From the NCBI RefSeq assembly GCF_004348115.1, contig NZ_QPFB01000001.1, positions 2,806,028-2,870,027 of the forward strand: 64,000 bases of DNA. The letters run 5' to 3'. Position 1 is the first letter of the stretch. Every line of letters starts with the position of its first letter. Origin of the DNA: Stenotrophomonas sp. ATCM1_4. GTDB taxonomy: Bacteria > Pseudomonadota > Gammaproteobacteria > Xanthomonadales > Xanthomonadaceae. A program made the translations under genes and the position numbers. Under the pieces are notes generated by a model. It did not search any database. It was not told the DNA's origin and saw only the letters and a program-made list of their open reading frames with translations. Shown here in pieces: positions 17,592 to 26,708 of the stretch.

Positions 17592-18799
17592 CGCGCTTCA
17601 CTCCTGCACAACTCGGGCACCTGCCCACGGAATCCCATCGCACCGCCCACCAGGAACGATTGCAGCGGCGCGGCCTGCGCGGCGGCCACCAGGCCCAGGC
17701 TGCGCAACGGCCGCATCAGCGGCGAGGCATTGCTGGTCAAGCGGGCCAGGCCGTCGGAGAAGGCCAGGGTCTGCTCGCGGTCCGGGCCGCGGCGCTGCAT
17801 ATAGGCCTGCAGCAGTGCATCAGCGCCCGGGTCCATTGCGCCATCGGCAATCAGTTCGGCCAGGGTCAGCGCATCGCGCAGGCCCAGGTTGAAGCCCTGC
17901 GCGCCCAGCGGATGGATGGTCTGCGCGGCATTGCCGAGCAGCAGCGCGCGTTCGCCGACCAGCTTCCTGGCCAGCACCTGGATCAACGGGTACGCACTGC
18001 GCGGCCCGCTCTCCAGCAGCCGCCCGGCGCGCCAACCCACCGCGTCCTGCAGGCGCGCCAGCCAGGCGCGCTCATCCAGGGCCAGCACCGCATCGGCCTG
18101 GTCGCGGGCCACGCCATGGACCACGCCGTAGTGGCGGTCCCCGCGCGGCAGCAGGGCGGTCGGGCCGGTATCGGTGAAGCGTTCGTAGGCACTGCCGTCC
18201 GGTGCCTTGGCCGCGCGGACGCGGGCCACGAACAGGGTCTGCGCGTAGTCGTGCTCGGTCACCTCGATGCCCAGTGCTTCACGCACCGCGCTGCGGGTAC
18301 CGTCGGCCCCGACCACCAGCCGGGCCCGCAGGCGACGTTCGCCGTCCGCCTCGGCGATGACCACCTCCCGGTAGCCATCGCTGCCGGCGCCCAGCCCGAC
18401 GAACCTGGCCGGGCGATAGCGGGTCAGGTGCTGCAGCTCGCCCAGCCGGGCTTCCAGTGCATCGCCAAAATCACGCGCCACCACCACCTGGCCGAACGCC
18501 TCGCGGCCGTAATCCTCCGCGCGCATCACCACCCGGCCGAAATCCCCGGCGCGGCTGACATGGATGCGGCGGATCGGCCCGCCCGGGTTGCCCAGCCGCT
18601 GCATCACGCCCAGCGCGGTCAACGCGTTGACCGTGGCCGCGGCGAAACTGAGGTTGCGCTGGTCGAACACCGCCGGCAACGCCCCACCCGGCGTGGCTTC
18701 GACCAGGCCCACGTCCAGCCCCAGCCGGTCCAGCGCAATGGCCAGGCTGGCCCCGACCAGGCCACCACCCACAATCACTACGTCATGGTTCTTGCTCAT
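17588..18799 (-). CDS. ubiH: 2-octaprenyl-6-methoxyphenol hydroxylase UbiH
   Basis: A 403-residue FAD monooxygenase for ubiquinone synthesis. The N-terminal motif is VVIVGGGLVGASLAIAL, the middle one VVGADGTRSAVREA, and the C-terminal one GNAAQTIHPLGAQGFNLGLRD. GNAAQT instead of GDAAH is the mark of UbiH. It is the promoter-proximal gene of the pair and is divergent from the btuM-like gene at 18915 with 115 bp between. The assignment to UbiH rather than a paralogue rests on that motif. Confidence 0.9.
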   Translation of the reverse strand: MSKNHDVVIVGGGLVGASLAIALDRLGLDVGLVEATPGGALPAVFDQRNLSFAAATVNALTALGVMQRLGNPGGPIRRIHVSRAGDFGRVVMRAEDYGREAFGQVVVARDFGDALEARLGELQHLTRYRPARFVGLGAGSDGYREVVIAEADGERRLRARLVVGADGTRSAVREALGIEVTEHDYAQTLFVARVRAAKAPDGSAYERFTDTGPTALLPRGDRHYGVVHGVARDQADAVLALDERAWLARLQDAVGWRAGRLLESGPRSAYPLIQVLARKLVGERALLLGNAAQTIHPLGAQGFNLGLRDALTLAELIADGAMDPGADALLQAYMQRRGPDREQTLAFSDGLARLTSNASPLMRPLRSLGLVAAAQAAPLQSFLVGGAMGFRGQVPELCRSEAR

Positions 18800-18914
18800 C
18801 CCGCCATGATACGGGCTCGCCCGCCCGCTTCGATCCCGGCCCGTCCGCCGCCGGACGCCGGTTCACCCCCAGTCCGGCTAGAATGGCCTCCTGATTAACG
18901 GGAACCGACCATCC

Positions 18915-19496
18915 ATGACCGCCAACGTCCAACGTGCCTTCATCCTGTCCCTGCTCGTGCTGCTGATGGCCGGCACCCGCATCAACCATTTCGCACCGAT
19001 CCCCGATGCCTCCTGGGCGGTGTTCTTCATCGGCGGCTTCTACCTGCGCGACTGGACCCGCTGGGCCTTCCCGCTGCTGATGGCACTGGCGGTGGTGGTC
19101 GACTGGGCGGTGATCAGCAACCAGGGCATGAGCTTCTGGCAGCACTACTGCGTCTCGGCCGCCTACTGGATGCTGGTGCCGGCCTACTTCGCGATGTGGG
19201 CCGGCGGCATGCTGCTGCGCCGCTTCCACAAGGCTGCCAGCTGGCAGTCGCTGGGCCTGCTGGTGGCCAGCCTGGTCGGCTCGGTCGCGCTGTGCCACCT
19301 GATCGCGCAGGGCAGCTTCTACTGGATCAGCGCCTCGGTCGCCGACCCGACCGTCGCCGGCTGGGCCAAGAACTACGCCGACTGGCTGCTGCCTTACCTG
19401 CGCACCGCCGCCCTGTACACCGGCGCCGCCGCCCTGGTCCACGTCGTCGTGGAAGCCGTTGCCAAGCAGCCGGCCACCGGCCGCGTCGCCCACTGA
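18915..19496 (+). CDS. btuM: Probable cobalamin transporter, BtuM-like (ECF S-component fold)
   Basis: A 193-residue protein with six hydrophobic segments (about 8-20, 34-45, 51-68, 80-98, 108-130 and 160-183), as in ECF S-components. The N-terminal INHFAPIPDASWAVFFIGGFYL and Cys79 in FWQHYCVSAAYW correspond to the solitary BtuM proteins. In the Thiobacillus BtuM, a conserved cysteine (Cys80) ligates the cobalt of B12 and promotes decyanation. The next gene, 13 bp away, is a cob(I)alamin adenosyltransferase, which supports a B12 salvage role. A TAGAAT -10-like hexamer is at 18879-18884. I see no cobalamin riboswitch in the short leader. Identification is from memory of the family pattern. Confidence 0.7.
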   Translation: MTANVQRAFILSLLVLLMAGTRINHFAPIPDASWAVFFIGGFYLRDWTRWAFPLLMALAVVVDWAVISNQGMSFWQHYCVSAAYWMLVPAYFAMWAGGMLLRRFHKAASWQSLGLLVASLVGSVALCHLIAQGSFYWISASVADPTVAGWAKNYADWLLPYLRTAALYTGAAALVHVVVEAVAKQPATGRVAH

Positions 19497-19509
19497 GGAC
19501 GGCGTCGGC

Positions 19510-20064
19510 ATGGGCAACCGTCTTTCCAGGATCTATACCCGCACCGGTGACGATGGCAGCACCGGCCTTGGCGATGGCAGCCGCACCGGCAAGGATTCGC
19601 TGCGGGTCAACGCCTACGGCACCGTCGACGAGGCCAACTCGGCCATCGGCGTGCTGCTGGCGGTCCCCCTGCCCGACGACGTGCGGACACTGCTGACCAC
19701 CATCCAGCACCAGCTGTTCGACCTGGGCGGGGAGCTGTGCATCCCCGGCCACGCCGCCATCCACGCCGCCGACATCGACGCGTTGGAGCAGCACCTGGAC
19801 CGCTACAACGACGACCTGCCGGCGCTGAAGGACTTCATCCTGCCGGCCGGCGGCGAAGCGGCTGCCCGCTGCCACCTGGCGCGCACCATCGTGCGCCGCG
19901 CCGAGCGCGAGACGGTGGCCCTGGCCCGTCAGGAAGACATCCGTGGCGAGGCGGTGCGTTACCTGAACCGCCTGTCCGACCTGCTGTTCGTGCTGGCCCG
20001 GGTGCTGGCCCGCGCCGACGGCCATGGTGAAGTGCTCTGGAACCACGAACGCCGGCGCGGCTGA
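19510..20064 (+). CDS. Cob(I)yrinic acid a,c-diamide/cob(I)alamin adenosyltransferase, PduO type
   Basis: A 184-residue enzyme that adenosylates reduced cobalamin to make coenzyme B12. The N-terminal ATP-binding motif is YTRTGDDGSTGLGDGSR, followed by VDEANSAIG and, in the C-terminal helices, RCHLARTIVRRAERE and RYLNRLSDLLFVLAR, all PduO/CobO-type hallmarks. ATG 19510 has GAGGA just upstream at the btuM-like stop, so translation is probably coupled. With the preceding transporter it forms a compact uptake-and-activation module. No other cobalamin genes are in the window. Confidence 0.93.
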   Translation: MGNRLSRIYTRTGDDGSTGLGDGSRTGKDSLRVNAYGTVDEANSAIGVLLAVPLPDDVRTLLTTIQHQLFDLGGELCIPGHAAIHAADIDALEQHLDRYNDDLPALKDFILPAGGEAAARCHLARTIVRRAERETVALARQEDIRGEAVRYLNRLSDLLFVLARVLARADGHGEVLWNHERRRG

Positions 20065-20086
20065 TCCCTCCTTCCCCCTCCCAGGA

Positions 20087-20105
20087 CGCCGCGCAACGCG
20101 CGGCG
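20087..20105 (+). terminator. Hairpin after the adenosyltransferase gene
   Basis: CGCCGCGC (20087-20094) pairs with GCGCGGCG (20098-20105) around AAC. No T run follows; possible weak terminator 23 bp past the stop and 21 bp before the next ATG. Confidence 0.4.
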
Positions 20106-20126
20106 CCGACGGTCCAGAGTGCGGCC

Positions 20127-21050
20127 ATGCTGGTATTCACCCACCCCGCCTGCCTTGAACACGACCCCGGCATCGACCATCCGGAGTCCCCGGAGCGCCT
20201 GCACGCGGTGATCTCGGCGCTGCGCGCCGAATTCCCGGACCAGCTGGAATGGCGGCAGGCCCCGGCGGCCAAGCTCGGCGAGCTGGCACGGGTGCACAGC
20301 CGCGAACTGATCGACGACATGCTGCGCGCCCAGGTCGCCCCGCTGCGCCGCATCGACCTGGACACCTTCACCTCGCCCGGCTCGGCCAGCGCCGCCCTGC
20401 ACGCCGCCGGCGCCGGGGTCGCCGCCGTGGACGCGGTGATGCTGGAGGACGACCGCCGTCACGTGTTCTGCGCAGTGCGCCCGCCCGGCCACCATGCCAC
20501 CGCCGATACCGCGATGGGCTTCTGCCTGTTCAACAACATCGCCGTGGCTGCCGCCTATGCCCGCGACAAGTACGGCCTGGAACGCATCGCCATCGTCGAT
20601 TTCGACGTCCACCACGGCAACGGCACCCAGGCCATCTTCGAGGCCGACCCCAAGGTGGCCTACTACAGCACCCACCAGTCGGGCCTGTTCCCGTTCTCCG
20701 GCAGCATGCGCGAGCGCGGCGTGGGCAACGTGTGCAACATCCTGCTGCCGCCGGGTAGCGGCGGCTTCCGCTTCCGCAACACCTGGGCCGACGACATGCT
20801 GCCGCAGATCGAAGCGTTCCAGCCCCAGCTGTTGTTCATTTCCGCCGGCTTCGACGCCCACATGCGCGACCCGCAGGCCGACCTGATGGTCGAGACCGAG
20901 GATTTCGGCTGGCTGACCCGTGAGCTGGTCACCCTGGCCGAGCGCCACGGCAGCGGACGGGTGGTATCGATGCTGGAGGGCGGCTACGACCTGCAGGCCC
21001 TGCGCGAATGCAGCGTCGCCCATGTCCAGGCCCTGCTGCCATCGGCCTGA
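20127..21050 (+). CDS. Histone-deacetylase-family (class II-like) hydrolase
   Basis: A 307-residue arginase/deacetylase-fold zinc enzyme. Catalytic motifs are intact: AVRPPGHHA (tandem His), FDVHHGNGTQ (zinc Asp and His), STHQSGLFPFSG, SAGFDAH (zinc Asp), and EGGYD near the C-terminus. The start MLVFTHPACLEHDPGIDHPESPERL is typical of bacterial members that deacetylate acetylpolyamines or other small amides. No acetylated partner gene is adjacent, so the substrate is open. It follows the cobalamin pair at 62 bp and is closed by a hairpin before lptD. Confidence 0.9.
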   Translation: MLVFTHPACLEHDPGIDHPESPERLHAVISALRAEFPDQLEWRQAPAAKLGELARVHSRELIDDMLRAQVAPLRRIDLDTFTSPGSASAALHAAGAGVAAVDAVMLEDDRRHVFCAVRPPGHHATADTAMGFCLFNNIAVAAAYARDKYGLERIAIVDFDVHHGNGTQAIFEADPKVAYYSTHQSGLFPFSGSMRERGVGNVCNILLPPGSGGFRFRNTWADDMLPQIEAFQPQLLFISAGFDAHMRDPQADLMVETEDFGWLTRELVTLAERHGSGRVVSMLEGGYDLQALRECSVAHVQALLPSA

Positions 21051-21062
21051 TGGATGAACCCG

Positions 21063-21079
21063 ACCCGGCTCCGCCGGGT
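21063..21079 (+). terminator. Small hairpin between the deacetylase gene and lptD
   Basis: ACCCGGC (21063-21069) pairs with GCCGGGT (21073-21079) around TCC, followed by GCCCTTCATT. A moderate candidate terminator 13 bp after the deacetylase stop. Confidence 0.5.
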
Positions 21080-21147
21080 GCCCTTCATTGCCCCCATGCA
21101 GGCGATGCGGCAAGCTAGCGACCGTTTTCCCCCAGAATCCGAACCGC

Positions 21148-23520
21148 GTGCGCCGAGCCTTCCGCCTGCTTCCCCTGCCCCTGGGTATCGCCATCTGCCT
21201 GCCCGCGATGGCCGATGACAAGCCCGTGAACTGGGGGCTGTGCCCGGCCACCGAGTCCCTGCCTGCCTTCGAGGAGGCCCCGCAGGCCGACCCGAAAAGC
21301 GCGGCCAACCGCGAGCAGTTGCCGACTGACATCGAAGGCAACGAGCTGACCGGCACCACCGTGGTCCCCGAGTACCAGGGCAACGTGGTGCTCAAGCGCG
21401 GCGACCAGTTCATGGGCACCGACAGCCTGCGCCTGGACACCGAAAGCGGTAACTACATCGCCGAGGGCAACGTCCGCTATTCGGACTCCTCGATCCGCAT
21501 GGTCGCCGAGCGGGCCGAAGGCAACCAGGAAACCGACACCCACAAGATCAGCAACATCCAGTACCAGCTGGTCTCGCGGCGCGGCAACGGTGGTGCCGAG
21601 TCGATCGACCTGCAGGGCTCGGTCGGCCAGATGCACCATTCCACCTACACCACCTGCGACCCCTCGCAGCCGGTGTGGAAGCTGGTGGCCCCGCAGATCG
21701 AGGTGGACAACGAGGAAGGCTTCGGCACCGCCCGCAATGCCGTGCTGCGCATCGGCAAGGTGCCGGTGCTGTACGCGCCGTGGTTCAAGTTCCCGATCGA
21801 CGACCGCCGCCAGACCGGCCTGCTGTATCCCAAGCTGAGCATGTCCGGCCGCAATGGCTTCGACTACGAGCAGCCGATCTACTTCAACCTGGCACCGAAC
21901 TACGACGACACGCTGAGCCCGCGCTACATGAGCAAGCGCGGCCTGATGCTGGAGAACGAGTTCCGCTACCTGTACAGCGGCGGCAAGGGCCAGCTGGAGA
22001 CGGCCTACCTGCCCAACGACTCGCTGCGCGACAAGGACCGCGGGCGCATCCAGTACAGCGGGTACCACAACATCGACAGCCACTGGCAGGCCCGCGCCAA
22101 CCTGGGCTGGGTCAGCGACGAGCGCTACGTGGAGGACTTCTCCAACCGCCTGCTCGGCGTGACCTCGTCCAACCTGCAGAGCACCATCGGCCTGTACGGC
22201 TCCGGGAGGAGCTGGACCGCCGGGGTGATGGCCGACCACTGGCAGCTGACCGATTACACCCTGACCGAGAGCTCATTGGCCTACAACCGTGAGCCGCGCT
22301 TCTTCGGCACCTGGGACGAGAGTTTCGGCCGCTGGTTCGAAGCTGGCGTCTACGCCGAAGCGGTGCGCTTCACCCACGACGACGTCCACCTCAAGATCCA
22401 GAACGCCGACGGCGAGTACGAACGCACCGGCGTGGTGCAGCCCATGTACGGTGGCTCGCGCCTGGACATCAAGCCCTACGTGTCGATGCCGCTGGCCGGT
22501 GCCTCCTGGTACATCACCCCGACCCTGGCCTGGCGCTATACCGCCTACCAGCTGGACCGCGGAATGGTCGCCAACGGCGCGGACCGCACCCCGACCCGCA
22601 GCCTGCCGATCACCACCGTGGACGCCGGCCTGTTCTTCGACCGCGAGACCTCGCTCGGGGGCAAGTCCTACCTGAACACGCTGGAGCCGCGGATCTTCTA
22701 CCTGAACACCCCGTACCGCGAGCAGAACAACCTGCCGTTGTTCGATACCCGTGCGTTCACCTTCAGCTGGGGCCAGCTGTTCCGCGATAGCCGCTACACC
22801 GGCGCCGACCGCCAGAACGACGCCAACCAGCTGACCACCGCCCTGACCACGCGCCTGATCCGCCAGGAGGATGGCCGCGAGAAGCTGTCGGCGAGCATTG
22901 GCCAGATCACCTATTTCGACGACTCCCGCGTCACCCTGAACAGTGGCGAGGCGCCGGTCGAGCAAGGCAACTCGGCGTGGGTGGCCGACGTCAACTGGGC
23001 GCTCACCGACCGCTGGACGCTGGGCAGCACCTACCAGTGGAACCCGAAATACGGCAAGGAAGACCTGGCCAGCGTCCGCGCCCGCTACCTGATGCCGGGC
23101 GACGGCGTGGTCAACCTGAGCTACCGCTACCGCCGCAACCCGAACAACGGTACGGACCAGCTCGAACAGGCCGACCTGTCCTTCCTGTACCCGATCAACC
23201 CCACCTGGAGCGTGGTCGGCCGCTATTACTACTCCCTGCTGGACAACAAGCCGCTGGAAATCATCGGCGGCGTGCAGTGGGACAGCTGCTGCCTGACGGT
23301 CCGCGCCCTGGCCCGTCGCTACGTCCGCAACCGCGACGGCGACCTGGACAACTCCTTCCAGATCGAGTTCGTGCTCAAGGGCCTGAGCTCGGTCGGGCAG
23401 GACACAGACCGCACCTTGCGCCGTGCTATTCTCGGCTACAACCGAGACGACCTGTACCTCGTTCCGCCGAGCAACATCGAGGCGAACGATGACGACTACG
23501 ATCCGAACCAGATTCCATGA
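21148..23520 (+). CDS. lptD: LPS-assembly outer-membrane protein LptD
   Basis: A 790-residue barrel that inserts LPS in the outer leaflet with LptE. I choose GTG 21148 because the product then starts MRRAFRLLPLPLGIAICLPAMADDK, a clean signal peptide of xanthomonad LptD; an upstream TTG at 21088 would give an implausible leader. The OstA/jellyroll domain (EYQGNVVLKRGDQFMGTDSLRLD) is followed by the barrel. All four disulfide cysteines are present: C32 (WGLCP), C170 (TTCDPS), and the adjacent C714-C715 (DSCCLTV). surA follows with an ATGA overlap, as in many gammaproteobacteria, coupling LptD to its chaperone. Confidence 0.97.
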   Translation: MRRAFRLLPLPLGIAICLPAMADDKPVNWGLCPATESLPAFEEAPQADPKSAANREQLPTDIEGNELTGTTVVPEYQGNVVLKRGDQFMGTDSLRLDTESGNYIAEGNVRYSDSSIRMVAERAEGNQETDTHKISNIQYQLVSRRGNGGAESIDLQGSVGQMHHSTYTTCDPSQPVWKLVAPQIEVDNEEGFGTARNAVLRIGKVPVLYAPWFKFPIDDRRQTGLLYPKLSMSGRNGFDYEQPIYFNLAPNYDDTLSPRYMSKRGLMLENEFRYLYSGGKGQLETAYLPNDSLRDKDRGRIQYSGYHNIDSHWQARANLGWVSDERYVEDFSNRLLGVTSSNLQSTIGLYGSGRSWTAGVMADHWQLTDYTLTESSLAYNREPRFFGTWDESFGRWFEAGVYAEAVRFTHDDVHLKIQNADGEYERTGVVQPMYGGSRLDIKPYVSMPLAGASWYITPTLAWRYTAYQLDRGMVANGADRTPTRSLPITTVDAGLFFDRETSLGGKSYLNTLEPRIFYLNTPYREQNNLPLFDTRAFTFSWGQLFRDSRYTGADRQNDANQLTTALTTRLIRQEDGREKLSASIGQITYFDDSRVTLNSGEAPVEQGNSAWVADVNWALTDRWTLGSTYQWNPKYGKEDLASVRARYLMPGDGVVNLSYRYRRNPNNGTDQLEQADLSFLYPINPTWSVVGRYYYSLLDNKPLEIIGGVQWDSCCLTVRALARRYVRNRDGDLDNSFQIEFVLKGLSSVGQDTDRTLRRAILGYNRDDLYLVPPSNIEANDDDYDPNQIP

Positions 23521-24866
23521 CCAAGACCCTTTCTGCAGTCCTCGCCAGCGTACTGGCGCTTTCCGGCGTGTCCGCCCCGGCCGTTGCCCAGCAGCAGCCG
23601 CTGGATCGCATCGCCGCCATCGTTGATGAGGACGTGATCCTGCAGAGTGAGCTGCAGCGGGCGGTCAACAACATCAAGGGCCAGTACGCCGGCCGCGAAG
23701 CCCAGCTGCCGCCCGAAGCGGTGCTGGAGCGCCAGGTGCTGGAGCGCCTGGTGCTGGTCAAGCTGCAGGTCGCCCGTGCCGAGGGCAGCGGCATCCGCGT
23801 CGGTGACGAGGAGCTCAACCACGCCATCGGCAGCATCGCCCAGCAGAACGGCACCACCGTGGACGGCCTGCGCCAGCGCCTGGCCCAGGACGGCATCGGC
23901 TTCACCGACTTCCGCAACTCGGTGCGCGAGGAAATCATCACCCAGCGCCTGCGCCAGAGCTTCGCGCAGAGCCGCATCAGCGTCAGCGAAGGCGAAGTGG
24001 ACGCGGCCCTGGCCCAGCAGAACGCCGGCGGCGCGCAGTACCACCTGGCGCACATCCTGGTCGCCCTGCCCGAAGGCGCCAACGCCGAGCAGATCGCCAC
24101 CGGCCAGAGCAAGGTGGACGGCATCAAGAACCTGCTGGACAAGGGCGAGCTGGACTTCGCCGCGGCGGCAGTGCGCTACTCCGACAGCCCCAACGCGCTG
24201 GAAAGCGGCGACCTGGGCTGGCGCAGCCTGGATGAAATCCCCAGCGCGTTCTCCAACCAGATCAAGAACATGAAGGCCGGCGACGTGCTCGGCCCGATCC
24301 GCGGCCCCAGCGGCTTCCAGCTGCTCAAGCTGGTGGAAGTGCGTGAAGCCGGGGCCGGCGGCGGCTCCGCCGCGCAGGTCACCGAGTTCCACGCCCGCCA
24401 CATCCTGGTGCGCATCACCGACCAGGTGGACGAGGCGGCAGCCAAGGCCAGGATCGACACCCTGCGCGCCCGCATCGCCGGCGGCGCCGACTTCCAGGCC
24501 GTGGCCAAGGAGTCCTCCGACGATGCCAACAGCCGTGGCCAGGGCGGTGACCTGGGCTGGTTCCCGGCCGATGCCTTCGGCCCGGACTTCGGCAAGCAGA
24601 TCGAAGGCGTCAGCGATGGTGGCGTGACCGCACCGTTCCGCACCGATGCCGGCTGGCACATCGTGCAGCGCGTGGGTACGCGCCAGACCGATGTCACCGA
24701 CGACAACAAGCGTGCGCAGATCCGTGACCAGATCGGTCGCCGCAAGCTCGACGATGAGTACAACCGCTTCCTGCAGGAACTGCGTGGCGATGCCTACGTC
24801 AGCTTCCGCAGCGGCGACCGCGCCGAAGGCACCGCCGAGCCGGCCACCGAACCGGCCAAGCCGTAA
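23517..24866 (+). CDS. surA: Periplasmic chaperone/peptidyl-prolyl isomerase SurA
   Basis: A 449-residue periplasmic chaperone for outer-membrane proteins. The signal peptide ends near residue 24 (SAPAVAQQQ). The N-domain has LDRIAAIVDEDVILQSEL. Two parvulin modules follow, beginning QYHLAHILVALPEG (about residue 175) and EFHARHILVRITDQ (about residue 295), each ending in a GDLGW segment. The C-terminal tail is Glu/Ala/Pro-rich. The ATG overlaps the lptD stop by 4 bp and pdxA starts 3 bp after its stop, so the genes form one operon. Confidence 0.96.
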   Translation: MTKTLSAVLASVLALSGVSAPAVAQQQPLDRIAAIVDEDVILQSELQRAVNNIKGQYAGREAQLPPEAVLERQVLERLVLVKLQVARAEGSGIRVGDEELNHAIGSIAQQNGTTVDGLRQRLAQDGIGFTDFRNSVREEIITQRLRQSFAQSRISVSEGEVDAALAQQNAGGAQYHLAHILVALPEGANAEQIATGQSKVDGIKNLLDKGELDFAAAAVRYSDSPNALESGDLGWRSLDEIPSAFSNQIKNMKAGDVLGPIRGPSGFQLLKLVEVREAGAGGGSAAQVTEFHARHILVRITDQVDEAAAKARIDTLRARIAGGADFQAVAKESSDDANSRGQGGDLGWFPADAFGPDFGKQIEGVSDGGVTAPFRTDAGWHIVQRVGTRQTDVTDDNKRAQIRDQIGRRKLDDEYNRFLQELRGDAYVSFRSGDRAEGTAEPATEPAKP

Positions 24867-24869
24867 GCC

Positions 24870-25850
24870 ATGATTCCCCAGCTCGCTCTGGTCCCGGGCG
24901 AGCCCTCCGGGATCGGCCCGGAACTGTGTATCCGCCTTGCCCAACAGCCGCGCAGTGATTGCCGGCTGTTGGCGTTTGCGGACCCGCAAACCCTGCGCGA
25001 CGCCGCTGCCGCGCTGCAGCTGCCGCTGCAACTGCTGCCCGAACACGCCTGGGCCCAACAGCCCGGTGATCTGCGCCTGCGCCCGGTCACCAATGCCGTC
25101 CCCAGCCGTTTTGGACACGCCGACCCACGCAACGCGCGCGCGGTGATCGATGCCTTGCACGGGGCCGGGCAAGCCTGCCTGGACGGCGCGCTCGATGGCG
25201 TGGTGACCGGCCCGGTGCACAAGGCCGTCATCAACGACGGCGGCATCGCCTACAGCGGCACCACCGAGTTGCTGGCCCAGCAGGCCGGGGTCGAGGTGGT
25301 GATGATGCTGGCCAACGACATCGTCCGCGTCGCCCTGGCCACCACCCACCTGCCGCTGCGCGAGGTCGCCGACGCGATCACCGCAGACGGCCTGCGCAAG
25401 GTCATCCTCACCACCCATCGCGCGCTGCGCCGTGACTTCGGCCTGGCCGCGCCCCGCATCGCGGTGCTCGGGCTGAACCCGCACGCCGGCGAGGATGGCC
25501 ATCTGGGCCGCGAGGAGCTGGATATGATGATCCCGCTGCTGGACCAGCTGCGCGCCGAGGGCATCCCCCTGATCGGCCCGCTGCCGGCCGATACCGCCTT
25601 CCTGCCGGCCAAGCTGGCCGGCTTCGACGCCGTGCTGGCCATGTACCACGACCAGGGCTTGCCGGTGCTCAAGTACAGCGGCTTCGAACAGGCCACCAAC
25701 ATCACCCTCGGCCTGCCCTACCCGCGCGTGGCGGTGGACCACGGTACCGCGCTGGACCTGGCCGGCAAGGGCATCGCCGACCCCTCCAGCCTGTTCGCCG
25801 CCACGGAACTGTGCGCCAGGCTGGCCGCACAACGTAAAATCACCGAATGA
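24870..25850 (+). CDS. pdxA: 4-hydroxythreonine-4-phosphate dehydrogenase
   Basis: A 326-residue NAD-dependent enzyme of pyridoxal-5'-phosphate synthesis. It begins MIPQLALVPGEPSGIGPEL. The metal-binding histidines are seen in VTGPVHKAVINDGG, TTHLPLREV, LNPHAGEDG and AMYHDQGLPVLK. Length equals the family's usual 320-330. It lies in the classical surA-pdxA-ksgA order and overlaps ksgA by 4 bp (ATGA at 25847-25850). Confidence 0.96.
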   Translation: MIPQLALVPGEPSGIGPELCIRLAQQPRSDCRLLAFADPQTLRDAAAALQLPLQLLPEHAWAQQPGDLRLRPVTNAVPSRFGHADPRNARAVIDALHGAGQACLDGALDGVVTGPVHKAVINDGGIAYSGTTELLAQQAGVEVVMMLANDIVRVALATTHLPLREVADAITADGLRKVILTTHRALRRDFGLAAPRIAVLGLNPHAGEDGHLGREELDMMIPLLDQLRAEGIPLIGPLPADTAFLPAKLAGFDAVLAMYHDQGLPVLKYSGFEQATNITLGLPYPRVAVDHGTALDLAGKGIADPSSLFAATELCARLAAQRKITE

Positions 25851-26659
25851 ATTCCTCCCATCCCCCGCGCGCCGGCGCAGGTTTCACCGCGCCGGCGAAG
25901 AAGCAGCTGGGCCAGCACTTCCTGGCCGACACGCATTACGTCGAAAAGATCGTGATGGCGGTCAACCCGAAGGACGGCGACTGCCTGGTCGAGATCGGCC
26001 CGGGCCAGGGTGCCATCACCTTCCCGCTGCTGCGCCGCCACCCGAAGCTGACCGTCATCGAGTTCGACCGCGACCTGATCGCACCGTTGACCGAGGCCGC
26101 CGCGCCCCTGGGTGAGCTGACCATCGTCCACCGCGACGTGCTGCAGGTCGATTTCACCGCGCTGGCCGCTGGCGGAAAGATCCGCCTGGTCGGCAACCTG
26201 CCCTACAACATTTCCTCGCCGATCCTGTTCCATGCACTGGAGCACGCCGCGGCGATCTCGGACATGACCTTCATGCTGCAGAAGGAAGTGGTCGACCGCA
26301 TGGCCGCCGGCCCGGGCAGCAAGGTCTATGGCCGCCTGAGCGTGATGCTGCAGGCCTGGTGCGAGGTGACGTCGCTGTTCGTGGTGCCCCCAGGCGCGTT
26401 CCGGCCACCGCCGAAGGTGGACTCTGCCGTGGCCCGGCTGGTGCCGCGCGACCCCGCCACAATCGGCATCGATGACCCCAAACGCTTCGCCGAGGTGGTC
26501 AAGGCCGCCTTCGGGCAACGCCGCAAGACGCTGCGCAACGCCCTCAACGGCGTCATCGACGAAGCCGGCTTCGCCGCCGCCGGGGTCCGCAGCGACGCCC
26601 GCGCCGAACAGCTGGAAGTGGCCGATTTCATCCGACTTGCGAACGTACCGCACGCCTGA
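25847..26659 (+). CDS. rsmA: 16S rRNA A1518/A1519 dimethyltransferase
   Basis: A 270-residue SAM enzyme, also called KsgA. It dimethylates two adjacent adenines in the 3' hairpin of 16S rRNA during 30S maturation. Motifs: [19 protein letters not shown], motif [15 protein letters not shown], and catalytic [27 protein letters not shown] is the C-terminal family signature. The first ten residues (Pro/Arg/Gly-rich) extend a little beyond E. coli KsgA. It is followed 49 bp later by apaG, for which a separate promoter element is visible inside the gap. Confidence 0.96.
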   Translation: MNSSHPPRAGAGFTAPAKKQLGQHFLADTHYVEKIVMAVNPKDGDCLVEIGPGQGAITFPLLRRHPKLTVIEFDRDLIAPLTEAAAPLGELTIVHRDVLQVDFTALAAGGKIRLVGNLPYNISSPILFHALEHAAAISDMTFMLQKEVVDRMAAGPGSKVYGRLSVMLQAWCEVTSLFVVPPGAFRPPPKVDSAVARLVPRDPATIGIDDPKRFAEVVKAAFGQRRKTLRNALNGVIDEAGFAAAGVRSDARAEQLEVADFIRLANVPHA

Positions 26660-26696
26660 GTGCGACATCTGCGCAAACCGATCACCTGCTTTTGCT

Positions 26697-26702
26697 TACA
26701 CT
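26697..26702 (+). promoter_or_regulatory. Candidate -10 element for a leaderless apaG transcript
   Basis: TACACT, preceded by TTTTGCT, ends 6 nt before the apaG ATG (26709). A start point 7 nt downstream of the -10 would be the A of the ATG, giving a leaderless mRNA. No Shine-Dalgarno sequence lies in the C-rich 6 nt between. Confidence 0.45.
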
Positions 26703-26708
26703 CCCCCC

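Noticed and set aside
18800..18914. Cobalamin riboswitch upstream of the btuM-like gene
   Set aside because: The 115-bp gap is too short for the full aptamer and no B12-box-like sequence was found.
23496..25832. 778-codon minus-strand ORF opposite surA and pdxA
   Set aside because: Antisense shadow; no motif, and it spans two genes with their own start signals.
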